In this document: positions 34,769 to 46,334 of the stretch, in pieces
Layout of the letters: every line of letters starts with the position of its first letter
Numbering within the stretch: the stretch's first letter is position 1
Source: Turnera subulata
Lineage: Eukaryota > Streptophyta > Magnoliopsida > Malpighiales > Passifloraceae
NCBI GenBank assembly: GCA_028386065.3
Contig: JAKUCV010006715.1
Span: 91,406 to 155,405, forward strand
Direction: 5' to 3'
DNA: 64,000 nt
The notes under the pieces: model-generated
Database searches by the model: none
What the model was told of the DNA's origin: nothing
The model's input: only the letters and a program-made list of their open reading frames with translations
Position numbers and translations under genes: made by a program

Positions 34769-36627
34769 ATGGCTTCTTGGAATTCGTTTCCGCTGGAAAT
34801 TGCATACGAGACCTTTGGATGGGTGGCCTTCAGTTCATGGTCCCTCTGTTTCTACCCTCAAGTCATCTTGAATTTCCGCCGCAAAAGGTAACCTTCCATT
34901 TACCGTATAGTTTCATTCCACAGTGAAGATAAACGCGTTCTATCTTTGATCATGTAGTTAATTACATTACTGCTGGGTTGATGATGTTTTTGCTGCTGCT
35001 GATGTTGTGCAGTGTGGTGGGGTTAAACTTCGATTTCGTGGTGTTAAATTTGACCAAGCACTCCTCGTATCTGATTTACAATGCTTCTCTTTACTTCAGC
35101 CCTGCAATTCAGAAGCAGTACCATGAGAAATACGGCTATGGAGAGGTTGGTATACAGTTTTGTGCTTGTTGTGTTACTTCATTGCTACTGGACTCTTGCG
35201 TAGTTGCGTTGCTTAGTTTCTTTGTCTCCTTAATTTGAATAGAAGTTTTTTTCTTTCCGAGTTTTGTTTGCTTACCTATGCTGGGCCATTCTTGTGATAT
35301 TGTGTTTTTAAAGAATCATGTTAAGAAATTGCTTATGATGCCTTTGACCAAAACTTGTTGGGTTCTGTTCTGTCTCATGCAAGAAAACTTCTGTTTGTTT
35401 TGATTTTGATAACTCACACTAGCAAAGTTTTAGCAGACGGGATTTGTAGATACACTTCTGTGCTGATTGATTTATCTCTTTCTCCTCAATATTGCAGATG
35501 ATACCTGTAGCTGCTAACGATGTTGCTTTCTCAATACATGCTGTTTTATTGACAGCGTTTACATTGTTCCAAATTGTAATCTACGAAGTAAGTTGTTTCC
35601 TCAGTCCTTTTCTTGAGCTAATGTTTCCTGATCTGATCAAACTATCATTTTGGTTTACTACTTTGAACAGCGTGGAAATCAAAAGGTCTCCAAGATTTCT
35701 ATAGCAATTCTCTCAGTTGTGTGGCTGATTGCTGCAGTCTGTTTCTTTCTGGCTTTGCCTAGCCACTCTTGGCTATGGCTCATCTCTGTCTTCACGTAAG
35801 TAGTGATTTTGTTATTAGATCTGGACTTTGCTCCAATAATTCTTCACTCTCTTTTTTCTCTCTCTCCTTCTTGAGCTCTTAGAGAAGGAGATATCCAATT
35901 AACCATTTGATTGTGTGATTTCTTTCTAAGTTTTTCTTTTTGCTTGAATTTCCTTCCAGCTCGATTCAAATCTTTATGACAATCATCAAATATTGTCCCC
36001 AGGTCAGATTTTCTATAGTCTCCTTGTTGTGCCTTTATGTAGATTTTCTGCTCTGCTCTTACTTGTTCTTGTTGTTAGAACAGGTGATCATGAACTTTAT
36101 GAGAAAAAATACAGATGGCTTCAGTATTGGATATGTTATGTTTGATTTTTTTGGAGGGTTGACGAATTACGCCCAGATGACTGTACAATCTATAGACCAG
36201 AGTATGTCATCTCCTCCCTGAACCTAAGAAACAGTCTTATCTTAGTAAGTAAATTGATAATTCTCACGCAAACATATATAATAACTTTAGTTCTACTGCC
36301 TTCTGCAGATTCTTGGGTTAACTTTTATGGCAACATAGGGAAAACAATGATATCCTTGGTAAGTATTGTTTCCGTTATATCATGAGTCATTCTTGTATTT
36401 TATGTCATTATTTGACTGACATTTCTCAACTCTTTTCCTTCTTCTTTAACTGGTCTGACTTGATAAAATTTTTGCAGGTATCTGTATTCTTTGACCTTGT
36501 TTTCATGTGTCAACGTTATATCCTATATCCCTCCAAGAAAACAGACTTGTCTCCCAAAGTAGGTAAAGAGAAGATTGAGCCGCTTCTAACACCTTGTGAT
36601 AATAATCCACGGCCGGGAAATGTTTGA
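34769..36627 (+). CDS. Cystinosin-like PQ-loop transporter, copy C, 275 aa
   Basis: Exons 34769-34887, 35013-35145, 35498-35587, 35671-35795, 35960-36002, 36084-36201, 36309-36358 and 36478-36627 total 828 nt. Same exon pattern as the other copies. Two substitutions fall at conserved places: the exon 4/5 junction codon is ACC (Thr) instead of AAC (Asn), and the second PQ motif reads YCPQ instead of YIPQ. It also has GWVAFSSWSLCF in the first loop. The frame is open and splice sites are normal. Presumed vacuolar; the changes near PQ-loop 2 could alter transport, which is inference. Confidence 0.92.
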
Positions 36628-37144
36628 GCTTTTATTTTTGGTTTTTTCTATACTGTACCATAACTTGATACCTGATAAGGAAGGGAAAGTGCCTTCTTCC
36701 ATAATTATTTGTTGTCCAAATTGCAATGAAATATGGCTCAAATCGATACATATGCAAAATTGAAGGTCTCAAATCTTAATTTTCATGATAGTTTTTGAAG
36801 AAATAGAGAAAATAAATAATGGACAAAATATCAAACACCGTCTGATTTAGTTTAGATGTGGTGGCTAATAATAATAGTTGGGCCTTTATTAATGTACCAC
36901 ATAATTTGGCAAGTTTCAAGCTTTGAGTTGATGTAGAATTCCTTCCAACAAATTATTCATGCGTCATCGAACTCCAATGGTTGGCAAAATATGGTTTAGG
37001 ATTCTCTCACGTCTCCGAATCCTAGGAGCTCCGAAAATCTTAATCAACGTCTCACTAATTACTTCCTGCAGTTAGTATACATGTATATATATAGACAAGT
37101 TACAGCTTTTAATTACCTATCCATTAAAGTAAACTATAAGCCCG
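36628..37144. other. Spacer between transporter C and the F-box gene
   Basis: AT-rich, holding the 3' end of transporter C and the F-box promoter. A TATA-like stretch (GTATATATATAG) is at 37083-37094. Nothing else is recognised. Confidence 0.5.
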
Positions 37145-37531
37145 CAGAGACGCGAATCAAAACGCTAGCAAACAACTGAGTTCTCTCATACCCGCGCCGC
37201 CGGTCCCGCCGAGCAGCTATCACCAGCGAGGGAGTCTGTTCTGTTTGCGGTACCGTTTCTGTTTCTGACTTTTTAAAAAGTTAGCTGTGTTGGTTAGTCT
37301 CTTTCACATCAGACCATATCTTTGCCTCTTGTTGTTAAGTGCTTGATGAAATGAATAAAGTGATTGGATTTTAACATGTAATTCGAACTTAGAAACTGAA
37401 TTTTAATGTTAAAAAGACCAGTTTTGGCTTCAGTTGCTGAAAATTAGATTGATGTTGAGCAGCAGGTTATATCGTCCTGGCAAACGTAACGTTGAATTTG
37501 GTTTGTTTCTTATTTTCTTTACAGACACACC
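37145..37531 (+). promoter_or_regulatory. 5' leader of the F-box gene with a probable leader intron
   Basis: A GC-rich leader exon (about 37145-37248) is followed by a donor GGTACCG-like site near 37249 and a T-rich acceptor ending CTTTACAG at 37525. The ATG follows at 37532. The intron is inferred only from these sites. Confidence 0.45.
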
Positions 37532-38767
37532 ATGGCTGTTGATGATTATGGGTCATTGATTCAGACATTAGCTGGTCTGTTTGTCACAAGGAAGCATAAA
37601 AAGAAGCACAAAAAGGCTGATTTTGAATCACTTCCTGATGAAATCATAGTCGATATTCTCAGTAGGCTGCCAGCTGACTTTATTGTTGAAGAATGTCGGA
37701 GAGTATGCAAGCGTTGGCGAAGATTGACCAAAACACATTCTTTTGCAGAGTTGCAACTTATGAGGGCGACCCCTGTAATTGTCGCTGATAACAGTTATCA
37801 AGCAAGTTCATTCTACATCGATGTCAATGCTTCAAAGAAGAAAACTCTCCTGCATCGGATGCGTCTGCCTGGTTCTGTACCTGAAACACGTAAGCCAATT
37901 CTTCCGCACCGATTACTAGAACAGTATTGTCATCGCGTAAGCTCCTGTAACGGGCTAATATTAGCCTTAAGGCTAACGCCATCATCATCGCGGGAGAAGT
38001 TCATTTGCAATCCAATCACTCTGGAAGAAATAACATTTCCAGAACTACCTAAGCGAGGTGATATATGTGGCTTTTACTGCCATCCCGTGATGAAAGAGTA
38101 TAAGATTCTTTATTTGTATCCAATCGAGGATGAGTATCAGTACGTCATAATGGACTTGCCTACATTTTCTTGGAGAGAACTAGGCCCCCGGTTTCACTGT
38201 CGTCCTCCAGCAGGTTTTATGCCTACAATTGCAAGTGGAAACCTCCATTGGATGATTGAACATTGCCATGAGCACGCTGACCACCGAGATTATACAGTAA
38301 AGAATTTTCGTCATCGATGTGCAAACTCAATTTTGAGGTTTAACACGCAGACAGAAAGTATGGATACTATGCCTCATCCGGGATACGATAATTGTCCCAC
38401 GCCATTCTACGGAGAAATGCAGCTCATTGAGGCAGAGGGAAGGCTGTGCACATGTCATCATAAACACATTGATTTCAGGTTTTTTGTGGATGTGTGGATC
38501 TTGGTGGACTATCCCAATTGGCAATGGATAAGAAGGTGCACATTTGATGTTGCTCGGACACTACGCTCTCAATATATGGACAATATTGATTTTATATTGA
38601 TCCAAAATGACGAGTTAGTGATGCACGCATCTATGGCAGGATTACTTACCTACAATCTTGAGCTAAAAACTATCAGGCAAATCAAAGTTCAGGGAAGAGG
38701 TATGCTTTCATTCCGGTTTCTTGCTCACACTAAGAGTCTTGTATCGTTGAGAAAATCTAAAGATTAG
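37532..38767 (+). CDS. F-box protein with F-box-associated domain, 411 aa
   Basis: Intronless frame. Residues about 31-75 form the F-box (SLPDEIIVDILSRLP, then RRVCKRWRRLT), which binds SKP1 in an SCF ubiquitin ligase. Residues about 135-400 form an F-box-associated beta-propeller-like region (SSCNGLILAL, NPITLEEITFPELP, GFYCHPVMKEYKILY, then ASGNLHWM). The target is unknown. A Lys/His-rich stretch (RKHKKKHKK) precedes the F-box. A broken second copy lies at 42919-43773, and a Mutator-like element begins 140 bases after the stop. Confidence 0.92.
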   Translation: MAVDDYGSLIQTLAGLFVTRKHKKKHKKADFESLPDEIIVDILSRLPADFIVEECRRVCKRWRRLTKTHSFAELQLMRATPVIVADNSYQASSFYIDVNASKKKTLLHRMRLPGSVPETRKPILPHRLLEQYCHRVSSCNGLILALRLTPSSSREKFICNPITLEEITFPELPKRGDICGFYCHPVMKEYKILYLYPIEDEYQYVIMDLPTFSWRELGPRFHCRPPAGFMPTIASGNLHWMIEHCHEHADHRDYTVKNFRHRCANSILRFNTQTESMDTMPHPGYDNCPTPFYGEMQLIEAEGRLCTCHHKHIDFRFFVDVWILVDYPNWQWIRRCTFDVARTLRSQYMDNIDFILIQNDELVMHASMAGLLTYNLELKTIRQIKVQGRGMLSFRFLAHTKSLVSLRKSKD

Positions 38768-38906
38768 AGGGATGAAACACTGCAGCTTCAGTACTGTGAA
38801 ATAAAAATTTTGTTCTTCCCTCGGTCGTGTTAGTCAATTTCCTTTACAGCTGATTAGTTCTGTCCTTACCACACACTAACAGGTTCAAATTGGTTTCCAT
38901 TTCATC

Positions 38907-40855
38907 GGTGAAAATTTTTTTTCTGTCCTTACACTTTGTCGTTTTCACATTTGTTGTCCCTCCTCGTTTAATTTCACTCAACAGGTCCCTGAACTTAAGA
39001 TTTACCGGGCCACCATGTCCTTTTTACCTGCTATTACAGGTTGATTGTTATGGTGCTGACACTTGTCTTGTGGGACCATGGGCTGTTATTTTTTTAATCT
39101 TTCTTCTATTTTCTTATTAAAATAAATCAATTTTATAATAAAAAAAAAATCATAAACAAATATGTACTGTTGAATCTTTATTTTCTTACTTTTTATTTTA
39201 AATATTTTAAATTCTTTTTTTAATAAGTAAATTTTTTATTTTTCCTTCACAAAAATATTCTAATATAATCAAAATATGATATCAAAATTAGGAAAAAAAA
39301 TTTATAATTTTCATAAATTATAAATAAATAAATGATATGGCTATTTTTTTATTGGCAAGCTAAAAATAGTGAAGTTATGGTGTACCCAATAGGATTTTGA
39401 GGTTGTACAACGCGAGCACCTTAAAAAAAAAAAAGTCAGACTTCAACTTGCTATAAAAACACACTCCTGCACTCCTCCACTCGCAATTAAACTATTACAA
39501 ATAGACCTACCAACTTCATATTCTAATACTACAATTACAAAATGTGAACGATTTCCTTTTTTTTTTATGCAGAATTTCATGTAGATATTTCTTCAAATAG
39601 TTGGCACGCATACCTCCTCAAGTAACATGATTAAGTCTTCAACAAACTTCAACGGTGTGGCTCAGGTTGGCATGGCCACAAAGGATTCATCCCAAGCTGA
39701 CAAATCATCATCTGAATACTCACTTTCTCATCAACTCTCTCGAGAACTCTCCTGGGAAGCTATTCCTCTTTACCAATATGAAGGGCTTTGGCTCCCATGT
39801 GAGTTAGATATTCAAGACATTCAAGCCATCCAAACCCAGTTTCAGGCAAGGGATGATGATGTTCTACTGGCATCCTCCATGAATCCCCTCCTCCTCCACT
39901 TCTTCCCAGAGGTTCTCCGCCAACTTGAAGTCAAAGCCCTCCATAATTGCCCACTCCAAGCCGCAGAAGTCTTGCTTCGTTGACCCCAAGAAATCGCCAC
40001 CCCAAGTCTCATGAATCGGATCTCGTCGTCAAGGCCGACAAACCGAAGAGTAGTAGAAAGGACGGCGCTGCTGTGTTCGCAGGAGCTACCGTGAGTCATG
40101 GCGGCGCTCTTCGGGTTCCCCTCCACCGGCTGTAACAACAAGCTTAATGTCCTCGCCGTGGGTAAGTCACATCGGCCGGTCTCGTTTCCTCTCCTCCCTC
40201 TCGACTCTTCCCTCCCCTTTTTTTTTTAATTTTTTGTTGTTATGCCCAATTGCAGTTTTATCGTGTTCATTTTGTTGATGGGCTCATGGTGATAGATGGA
40301 TATCAATGGTAGCTGTGTGTTGATTGTGGTGATTGAGGTTGGGTTGGATTTTTGGTATGGTTGGGGTTCGATGAAGCAATGGAGAAGGGAGGAGCAGGGT
40401 GTGGTGAGATTGGGGAAGAAATCAGCGGCCGGTTTTTTGGCGACGGCGCTAGGAGGACGAGGGCGGAAGGTGGGTTGGCGTCGATGTGGAAACTGGAGGG
40501 GTGAGACAATGGTGTTGGTTCGGTGTTGGTGGTTACCGAGAGAGGTTGGGACTTGGGAGTTGGGAGAGAGATGAGGAGCATGGGGGAGAGAAAATAAAAA
40601 CGATTTATTTAATTCAAATAAGAATTTTATAAATTAACTTTTTGGTAAAAGGAAAGGAAAAGAGAATAAAAAATTGGCAGCATGTGGCCTTCGTGACACG
40701 TGTCATCACCATAGCATCTAACCGGCTGTAAAGAGTTAAAAGGACATGGTAGCCCGATAAAATGTGAGTTCAGGGACATGTTGAGTGAAATTGAACGAAG
40801 AGGGACAACAAATGCGAAATCGATAAAGTTTAAGGACAGAAAAAACTTTTTTACC
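38907..40855. mobile_element. Mutator-like element (Pack-MULE type) with terminal inverted repeats
   Basis: Termini GGTGAAAATTTTTTTTCTGT and the inverse of GGTAAAAAAGTTTTTTCTGT; inverted similarity extends about 170 bases (38907-39075 and 40690-40855). It is flanked by a perfect 10-base direct repeat CCATTTCATC at 38897-38906 and 40856-40865, within the Mutator range of 8-11. No transposase is encoded. The interior carries gene-like fragments (see 39627). The host sequence resumes at 40866 and matches the 3' flank of the F-box pseudogene (about 43817 onward), which has no insertion, so the element inserted after the F-box duplication. Confidence 0.88.
39627..39983 (+). pseudogene. Captured sulfotransferase 5' fragment inside the Mutator-like element
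   Basis: The frame reads MATKDSS at 39672, then YQYEGLWLPCELDIQDIQAI and QARDDDVLLAS, which resembles the N-terminal part of plant cytosolic sulfotransferases just before the PAPS-binding KxGTTW motif. After LLAS the similarity stops and KSGTTW is absent; a different GC-rich segment follows and the frame ends at 39983. A TATA-like TATAAAA at 39452-39458 upstream suggests that promoter and first exon were captured together. Without the PAPS site it cannot be an active enzyme. The assignment rests on short motifs. Confidence 0.5.
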
Positions 40856-41000
40856 CCATTTCATCATTTATTTTATTTTTGATTGATACCCAATTTGAGT
40901 TTTGGTTGGGCTTTTTGTAAATTGTGATGGCATATGGTATTGGTGGGTTAATCATGTAAAATTGGAGCCTCCGGTCTTCTATAATATATATCCACATCAT

Positions 41001-42120
41001 TGCTCGACTCGAGCTCGTTAAGGAAATCATAAGCTCGAACGAGCTTCTATATTTGAGCTCGAGCTCGAGCTCGTAAGATTTTGCCCTTGCTCGAGCTCGG
41101 CTCGTTAAGTAGTGGTTGGCCTCGGTAGTTGGATTTCAACTCGTTAACGCGAGCTCGATTAAGCTTGATTTACACCAATTTCTCGGTTCTTCACCAGCAA
41201 CACCAAACCCGAGCCTAAGCATCCTGCCCGTGAACAAGTACAACCCACGCGATTGCAAAGCCACCCTCCATGACCAGAGTCCCGAATACACCACCACAAA
41301 ACAACCCACACCTGCCGATCAGCTTCGACACATCAAAACCCATAAAACCCAGAAATCGTAAAGGAAGAGGAAAAGGATGGAGGCGAGACACTTACCCGTG
41401 GGTTGCAGAAGGCGGCAGCACGAAGGACCAAGTTGCTCCTCCGAACCGAAATGAGCTCGGCTCAAGCCTCCCCTCGCTCCTTTGTCAACCGTTTCTGGTG
41501 GATGATGGCGGTGGCGCTCGATTGTAAGGTAGTCGCGACGGCGGCTTGGTCATCGGAGGAAGAGAGATAAGAAGCGATTGAGAGAGTGGGGAAAAGAAGT
41601 TGAACAGTGGCAGCTGGGAGATGCCGATGATGCTAGGGCCTGGGTGGACAGCTGAGTAGGGTTGTGGTGGAGTTGTGTGGTGTGGTGTCGTCTGTGTGTC
41701 GTCGAATGGAAAGGGGAAAAAGATAAGAATTGAAAATTTAGGTCTGGTTTGATTGTTTAGACATTAATTTAGCTAATAATAAAATTGTCGTTTTTGTATT
41801 ACTGTTTTATTTTAATTTATTTTTTTATTAATTCTAACTTTCGTTTATTTTTTGGGCTTAAGGAATAAGGATTGATGACCTAATTTTTCCACAAATATAT
41901 GGCCCAGTCCATATACAATTATTTACAAATCCATACCCTAAGCCTTATAAGAGCAAAGCTCGTTAAGGCTCGCGAGCTTTACGAGCAGAGTATTAGTGAG
42001 CTCGAGCTCGGCTCGATAGCCTTTCAAGCTCGACTCGAGCTCGATAAGTACGAGTCGAGTTCGAGTAGCCGCTGAGTCGATCCCGAGTAGCTCGCGAGTA
42101 GCTTGACTCGCTTACACCCC
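41001..42120. mobile_element. Probable DNA-transposon remnant with GAGCTCG-rich ends
   Basis: Dense GAGCTCG/CGAGCTC repeats at 41001-41170 and 41955-42110 flank a GC-mixed centre without recognisable protein. The right end reads TTACACCCC, the inverse of the GGGGTGTAA terminus of the small element at 53544-53866. The left terminus is not intact or not recognised. Class inferred from this shared end. Confidence 0.5.
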
Positions 42121-42129
42121 TAGCTACAC

Positions 42130-42600
42130 TTGTTTCGTTTCTGCTAACATTTGCAGTTCTCCTGTCCGAAGCTAGTAGATGAATGAGTCCACAAGACCAT
42201 CCTTGTTGGCTCACTTGCCTAGCTAGGAGTATTTGCCTTGGCAAAAAGGGAATGAAGACTGGTATTAAAGTTATGGTGAATTGTTATTTGTTGAGGTTGA
42301 AGATCTCTAACTGGGAATGAAAATGGTGGTCACTGGCCAAATTGTTATATATGTCCACTAATAATATATACTACAATTTAATAAAAAAATTGGAATGAAA
42401 AAAAATAAACATATTTATCGTCCAAAAATAGAGGGAAAATATTTGATTATTCAATACTAGTAAATTTATCATTTAACACAACTCGGGTAAAATAATTTTC
42501 TTAATTAATAAAAAGGGACAGAATTATCTCATACTAGTATTTTATTTTGTCAAAGAAGTGGAAACTGAGTAGAATATGGATGTGCCCGTATGACAGCCCT
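42130..42600. repeat. Segmental duplication, left copy
   Basis: From about 42165 (GATGAATGAGTCCA) to 42590 (GGATGTGCCCGTA) it matches 44175-44204 plus 46601-46990; the right copy is interrupted by the LTR element. Non-coding. Confidence 0.75.
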
Positions 42601-42763
42601 TGTCCATTGGCCTTTCCAGAAACGGAACATGTGGATTTTTGGTCCCTGTACTTCCCTCGATTTTGAAATGTCAGCCTTGTACCATTTTTTATGAATTTTG
42701 GTCCTCGTACTATCCAAAAAAATATAGTTTTTGGTACTTCCGTCCACCGGACGACCGTAGGTG

Positions 42764-42910
42764 ACACGTGTCACCATATTATTCGACCACATCATCATGA
42801 GGGACCCACCGACTCGGGTTGACCTTGGCTTCACCCGAATCAGTTGGAAAGATGACCTAGGTCAGTGGGTCCCATATGATGATGTGGTCGAATAATATGG
42901 TGACACGTGT
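42764..42910. repeat. Inverted repeat with 45-base arms
   Basis: Arms 42764-42808 and 42866-42910 are complementary apart from three or four bases, separated by 57 bases. The arms contain the palindrome-like ACACGTGTCACC and CGACCACATCATCAT. It abuts the start of the F-box pseudogene. Probably part of a small inverted-repeat element; the outer limit may be near 42600. Confidence 0.7.
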
Positions 42911-42918
42911 TGTTATCT

Positions 42919-43773
42919 TATAAGCTCTTGTAACGGGCTAATATTAGGCGGAAGGCCAACGCCATCATCGTGGGAGCACTTCATTTGCAATCCAATCACT
43001 CTGGAAGAAATAACCTTTCCAAAACTATCAGAGGAAGGTTATATCTGTGGCTTTTACTTCCATCCCGTGATGAAAGAATATAAGGTTCTTTATACGTATC
43101 GAAGAGGGGAGGATGAGTATCAGTACGTCATAATTAACTTGCCTACATTTTCTTGGAGAGAAGTAACTCCCGGCTCTACTGTTGTCCTAAACCATCACGA
43201 GGGTCGTCGTCTCTGATGCCTGCAATTGCAAGTGGAAACCTCCATTGGATGGTTGAACATTGCCATTGGCATGGGAGTGTTCGCCAAGATTATACACCAA
43301 ACACGAAATTCAATTCCCATCATCGATGTGCAAACTCGATCTTGAGGTTTAACACGCAGACAGAAAGTATGGATACTATGCATCATCCAGGATACGATAA
43401 TTGTCCGGGGCCATACGAAGGAGAAATGCAGCTCATTGAGGCAGGCGGGAAGCTGTCCATATGTCATAAGTTAGCTGTGCGCCCGTACGAGTCTGTTGTG
43501 CACGTGTGGATCTTGGAGGACTATTCTATTTGGCAATGGATAAAAAGGTACAGATTTCATCCTTATGGAGGCTTTGCCTTTCTGGTCAATTTTCATTTTA
43601 TATGGATCCAAAATGACGAGTTAGTGGTTTCCACATTAGACGAAAAACTACTTATCTACCATATCAAGCTAAATACTGTCAGGGAAATCAAGCTTGAGGG
43701 GAGTGGTAGGCTTTCATGCAGGTTTTTTGCTCACACTAAGAGTCTTGTATCGTTGAGAAGATTAGAGGAATGA
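42919..43773 (+). pseudogene. Truncated, frameshifted copy of the F-box gene
   Basis: Bases 42919-43773 match the F-box gene from about residue 136 to the stop. The first 135 residues including the F-box are missing. One base has been lost near 43166 (CTCCCGG against GCCCCCGG), so the frame before it reaches a stop at 43216 while the downstream part is open in another frame from 43153. A short start at 43153 is therefore not a real gene start. The C-terminal half is otherwise well preserved, including LRFNTQTESMDTM and the AHTKSLVSLR end. Confidence 0.88.
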
Positions 43774-44204
43774 ATGAAATACTGCAGCTTTCAGTACTAT
43801 GAAACAAAAATTTTGTTTGATACCCAATTTGAGTTTTTGGTTGGGCTTTCTGTAAATTGTGATGGCCCACGGTATTGGTGGGTTTGTTCGTTACCTGTCG
43901 GCCTAAATTCTGGGCCTACAAATATCTCATTCTAATATTTCATATACCTCCTCCCTCCTTTCCCCTCCCCCAGTCTCTCTTTCTAAATCTTGATTTCTAT
44001 GATTTCTTCACCACCCACACTCCTCATCCATCACCATTCTCTTTTATCCCTAAACGATCCTTAAATTCTATCTTTTACCCAGTTGACACTATGCCGTCTT
44101 AGGTTGATAATGAAAAAAAAATGGAGGCATTCACAATTTCACACAGCTGTACTATCTGAAAATTAAAATTAATGAAACTAGTCGATGAATGAGTCCAACG
44201 ATAC
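43774..44204. other. 3' flank of the F-box pseudogene
   Basis: Bases 43805-43890 match 40866-40950 after the intact F-box gene. The right part belongs to the segmental duplication. No gene. Confidence 0.55.
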
Positions 44205-44470
44205 TGTAGAATTTATCAATCACTCAACACACAAACTTTATTATATAATTTGAAACCTAGGCGACACCTCGGTGCCCCTCACGGTAGTCACACTCACAAT
44301 TCTTAATGTGCTACACATACTAATAAAATCCTGACATACTTATTTATAGGGGGACTCTGACTTAACGGACAAGACAAGACTCTTAAACCAGACAGGACTT
44401 GGACTCTTAAAACCCAATTACATAAAGACTTTTAAACCCAATTAAAACTAGCTTAGTTTAATACCCAACA
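44205..44470 (-). repeat. 3' LTR (left) of the gag-only element
   Basis: 266 bases, TG...CA. It differs from the other LTR at a handful of positions, including one indel in a G run. Confidence 0.85.
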
Positions 44471-44603
44471 ATGTCTCCCTTAAACTAACTTACAAGAACA
44501 AACATGACTCTAACCAATGCCATCAATTGCAAGTGTCTTCAATGCCATTGTTGTTGCAGTGATGAACTCGAACATTGCTTCGAACAGTAACATCTTCCTT
44601 AAA

Positions 44604-45784
44604 TCAAACCAAACCTTTAGCTTCACCTCCTTTCCAAATTGCATGATGTACTTTAAGTGCATCTTCCAGGCTTTCATCTTCCGTGTCAATGACATCTTGG
44701 ACTGTCTCCCATTCCTTGTTGCTTCCAAGAACACTCTTAACAAAATTGCTAATAAAAACTTTGTCCATACCCTTTGTTGAGAAGAACTCATCAACGCCAA
44801 TAAAATCAATTTCTTCACCACAACTAAAATCAATTTCTTCAACTTCCTTCCCTTCAGCTTCTTTTGGCTTTCTCTCTTCTTCTTGCTCAACAATTATCAC
44901 ATCTTTCTTCTCCTCCACGTGTTCAGCTTCTATCCATTCGCCTTCATTCTCTTCCTGGAAAGAAAAATTATTTTCTTGAACTACTAACTCTTTCTTCTCC
45001 TCCTCCTGAGAAAATAATTCCTCCACGTTGATTCTTGACATCCTATGCCATTCACCATGAAACTTGGAATCTTGACAATAGTCTGGCAGTGACAAATTTT
45101 CTACTTCAATCCTTCCTAATCTTCTAACTTCACATCAAATCTGTCTTTTGTACTCTCCATGATCTTAGCATCTACATGACGGTCACACTGTTGTTGTTCA
45201 CTTGTCATCCCTTTCCTGAAATTGAGGCGATTCTCATGCACAATCAATTTAGCTTTTAACACATCAATTGTCAAAGCTCTAAGATCTTGGAATTCTTCAA
45301 TAGCTTTCACCTTGCAATCAAAACTGAATGGTAGGCTTTGGAGAATTTTCTTAACAACCTGAAGATCTGTCATCTTCTCGCCATTGGCTCTCAAGTTATT
45401 TACTAATTTCTGTATCCGACAGAAATAACCATCAATTGTTTCATCTTCTCCCATGTGGAGAAGCTCAAACTCTTTTCTCACCTCTTGCAAACTAACTTTT
45501 TTCACATCTTGTGAGCCACCATAAGTTTCCAGCAAAGCATCCCAATACTCTTTTGCAGTTTCAGCATATCGAAATTTTTGAAAAACATGAATCTCTACCT
45601 ATTGTTTGAGGTAGTGCAGTGCTTCATCATTCTTCTCCACCTCTTTTTGTGTGTGACTTTGAATTCCATCTTGAACAATATCCCATATTCTAATGTGTTG
45701 GAAGAAAGTTCTCATCTGCCTCCACCATATCTTAAAATACTCTTTGCCGTTAAATCTAAAAACAAGACACTCCACATACTCCAT
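44604..45784 (-). pseudogene. Copia-type gag remnant, interrupted
   Basis: Read from 45784 downward, the frame has the FNGKEYFKIWWRQMRTFF gag start, an in-frame TAG just below 45599, then the same frame resumes through LLETYGG and the gag core (45535-45116: GEDETIDGYFCRIQKLVNNL, then KILQSLP). A third open segment, 45095-44604, is in another frame and encodes an acidic Glu/Lys-rich tail. No zinc knuckle is seen. The stop and frame change make it non-functional as it stands, but the element could have been mobilised in trans. Confidence 0.7.
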
Positions 45785-46334
45785 ACCCGTGATATATTAA
45801 TATCAACTACTCTATTGATATCAATAAAACAAAATTGACTTTTTCTTTAATGCAAGCACACGTCAATCATCCAAAAGGAATTTTTTTTACATAAATCACC
45901 AACTTCTCCCTCGTACAATATTTGTATTGCCGTGCGGAAAACAAATTAATAATGCTTGATTAACAAAGCAAGGATAGGAAATTGAATTACCTGATTCCAC
46001 CGTTTGTTTTTTTTTTGTTTTTTTTTTTCAATGGCAAATCATGTGTAGCAACAACATACACACACGAAAGGCTTGCTTCAATGTCACCAAACCAATTGCA
46101 ATTCCTCACAGCGAACCTCCACAACCAACAATTTATTTTCCCCACGAATACAACTTTTCTTTTTTTTTTTTTCCTCCACGCTACACACGACCACGAACAC
46201 AGGTTGTTCTTTCACGAACAAAATTTTTCTTTCTCCTCCACGAACTTTGATATTTTTAATTGAACACAATATTTGTTTCTCTTCTCCTTGCGCAGCTTCA
46301 ATTTATTCCTGATCTTCACAGGCTCCGCTACCAA

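Noticed and set aside
43153..43773. Independent 206-residue F-box-like gene
   Set aside because: Its first codons are out of frame relative to the parent gene. Upstream homology continues in another frame back to 42919, so this is the downstream half of a pseudogene.
46011..46269. Plus-strand frames rich in Phe/His in the LTR element
   Set aside because: They arise from T/C-rich untranslated sequence between the primer-binding site and gag on the minus strand.
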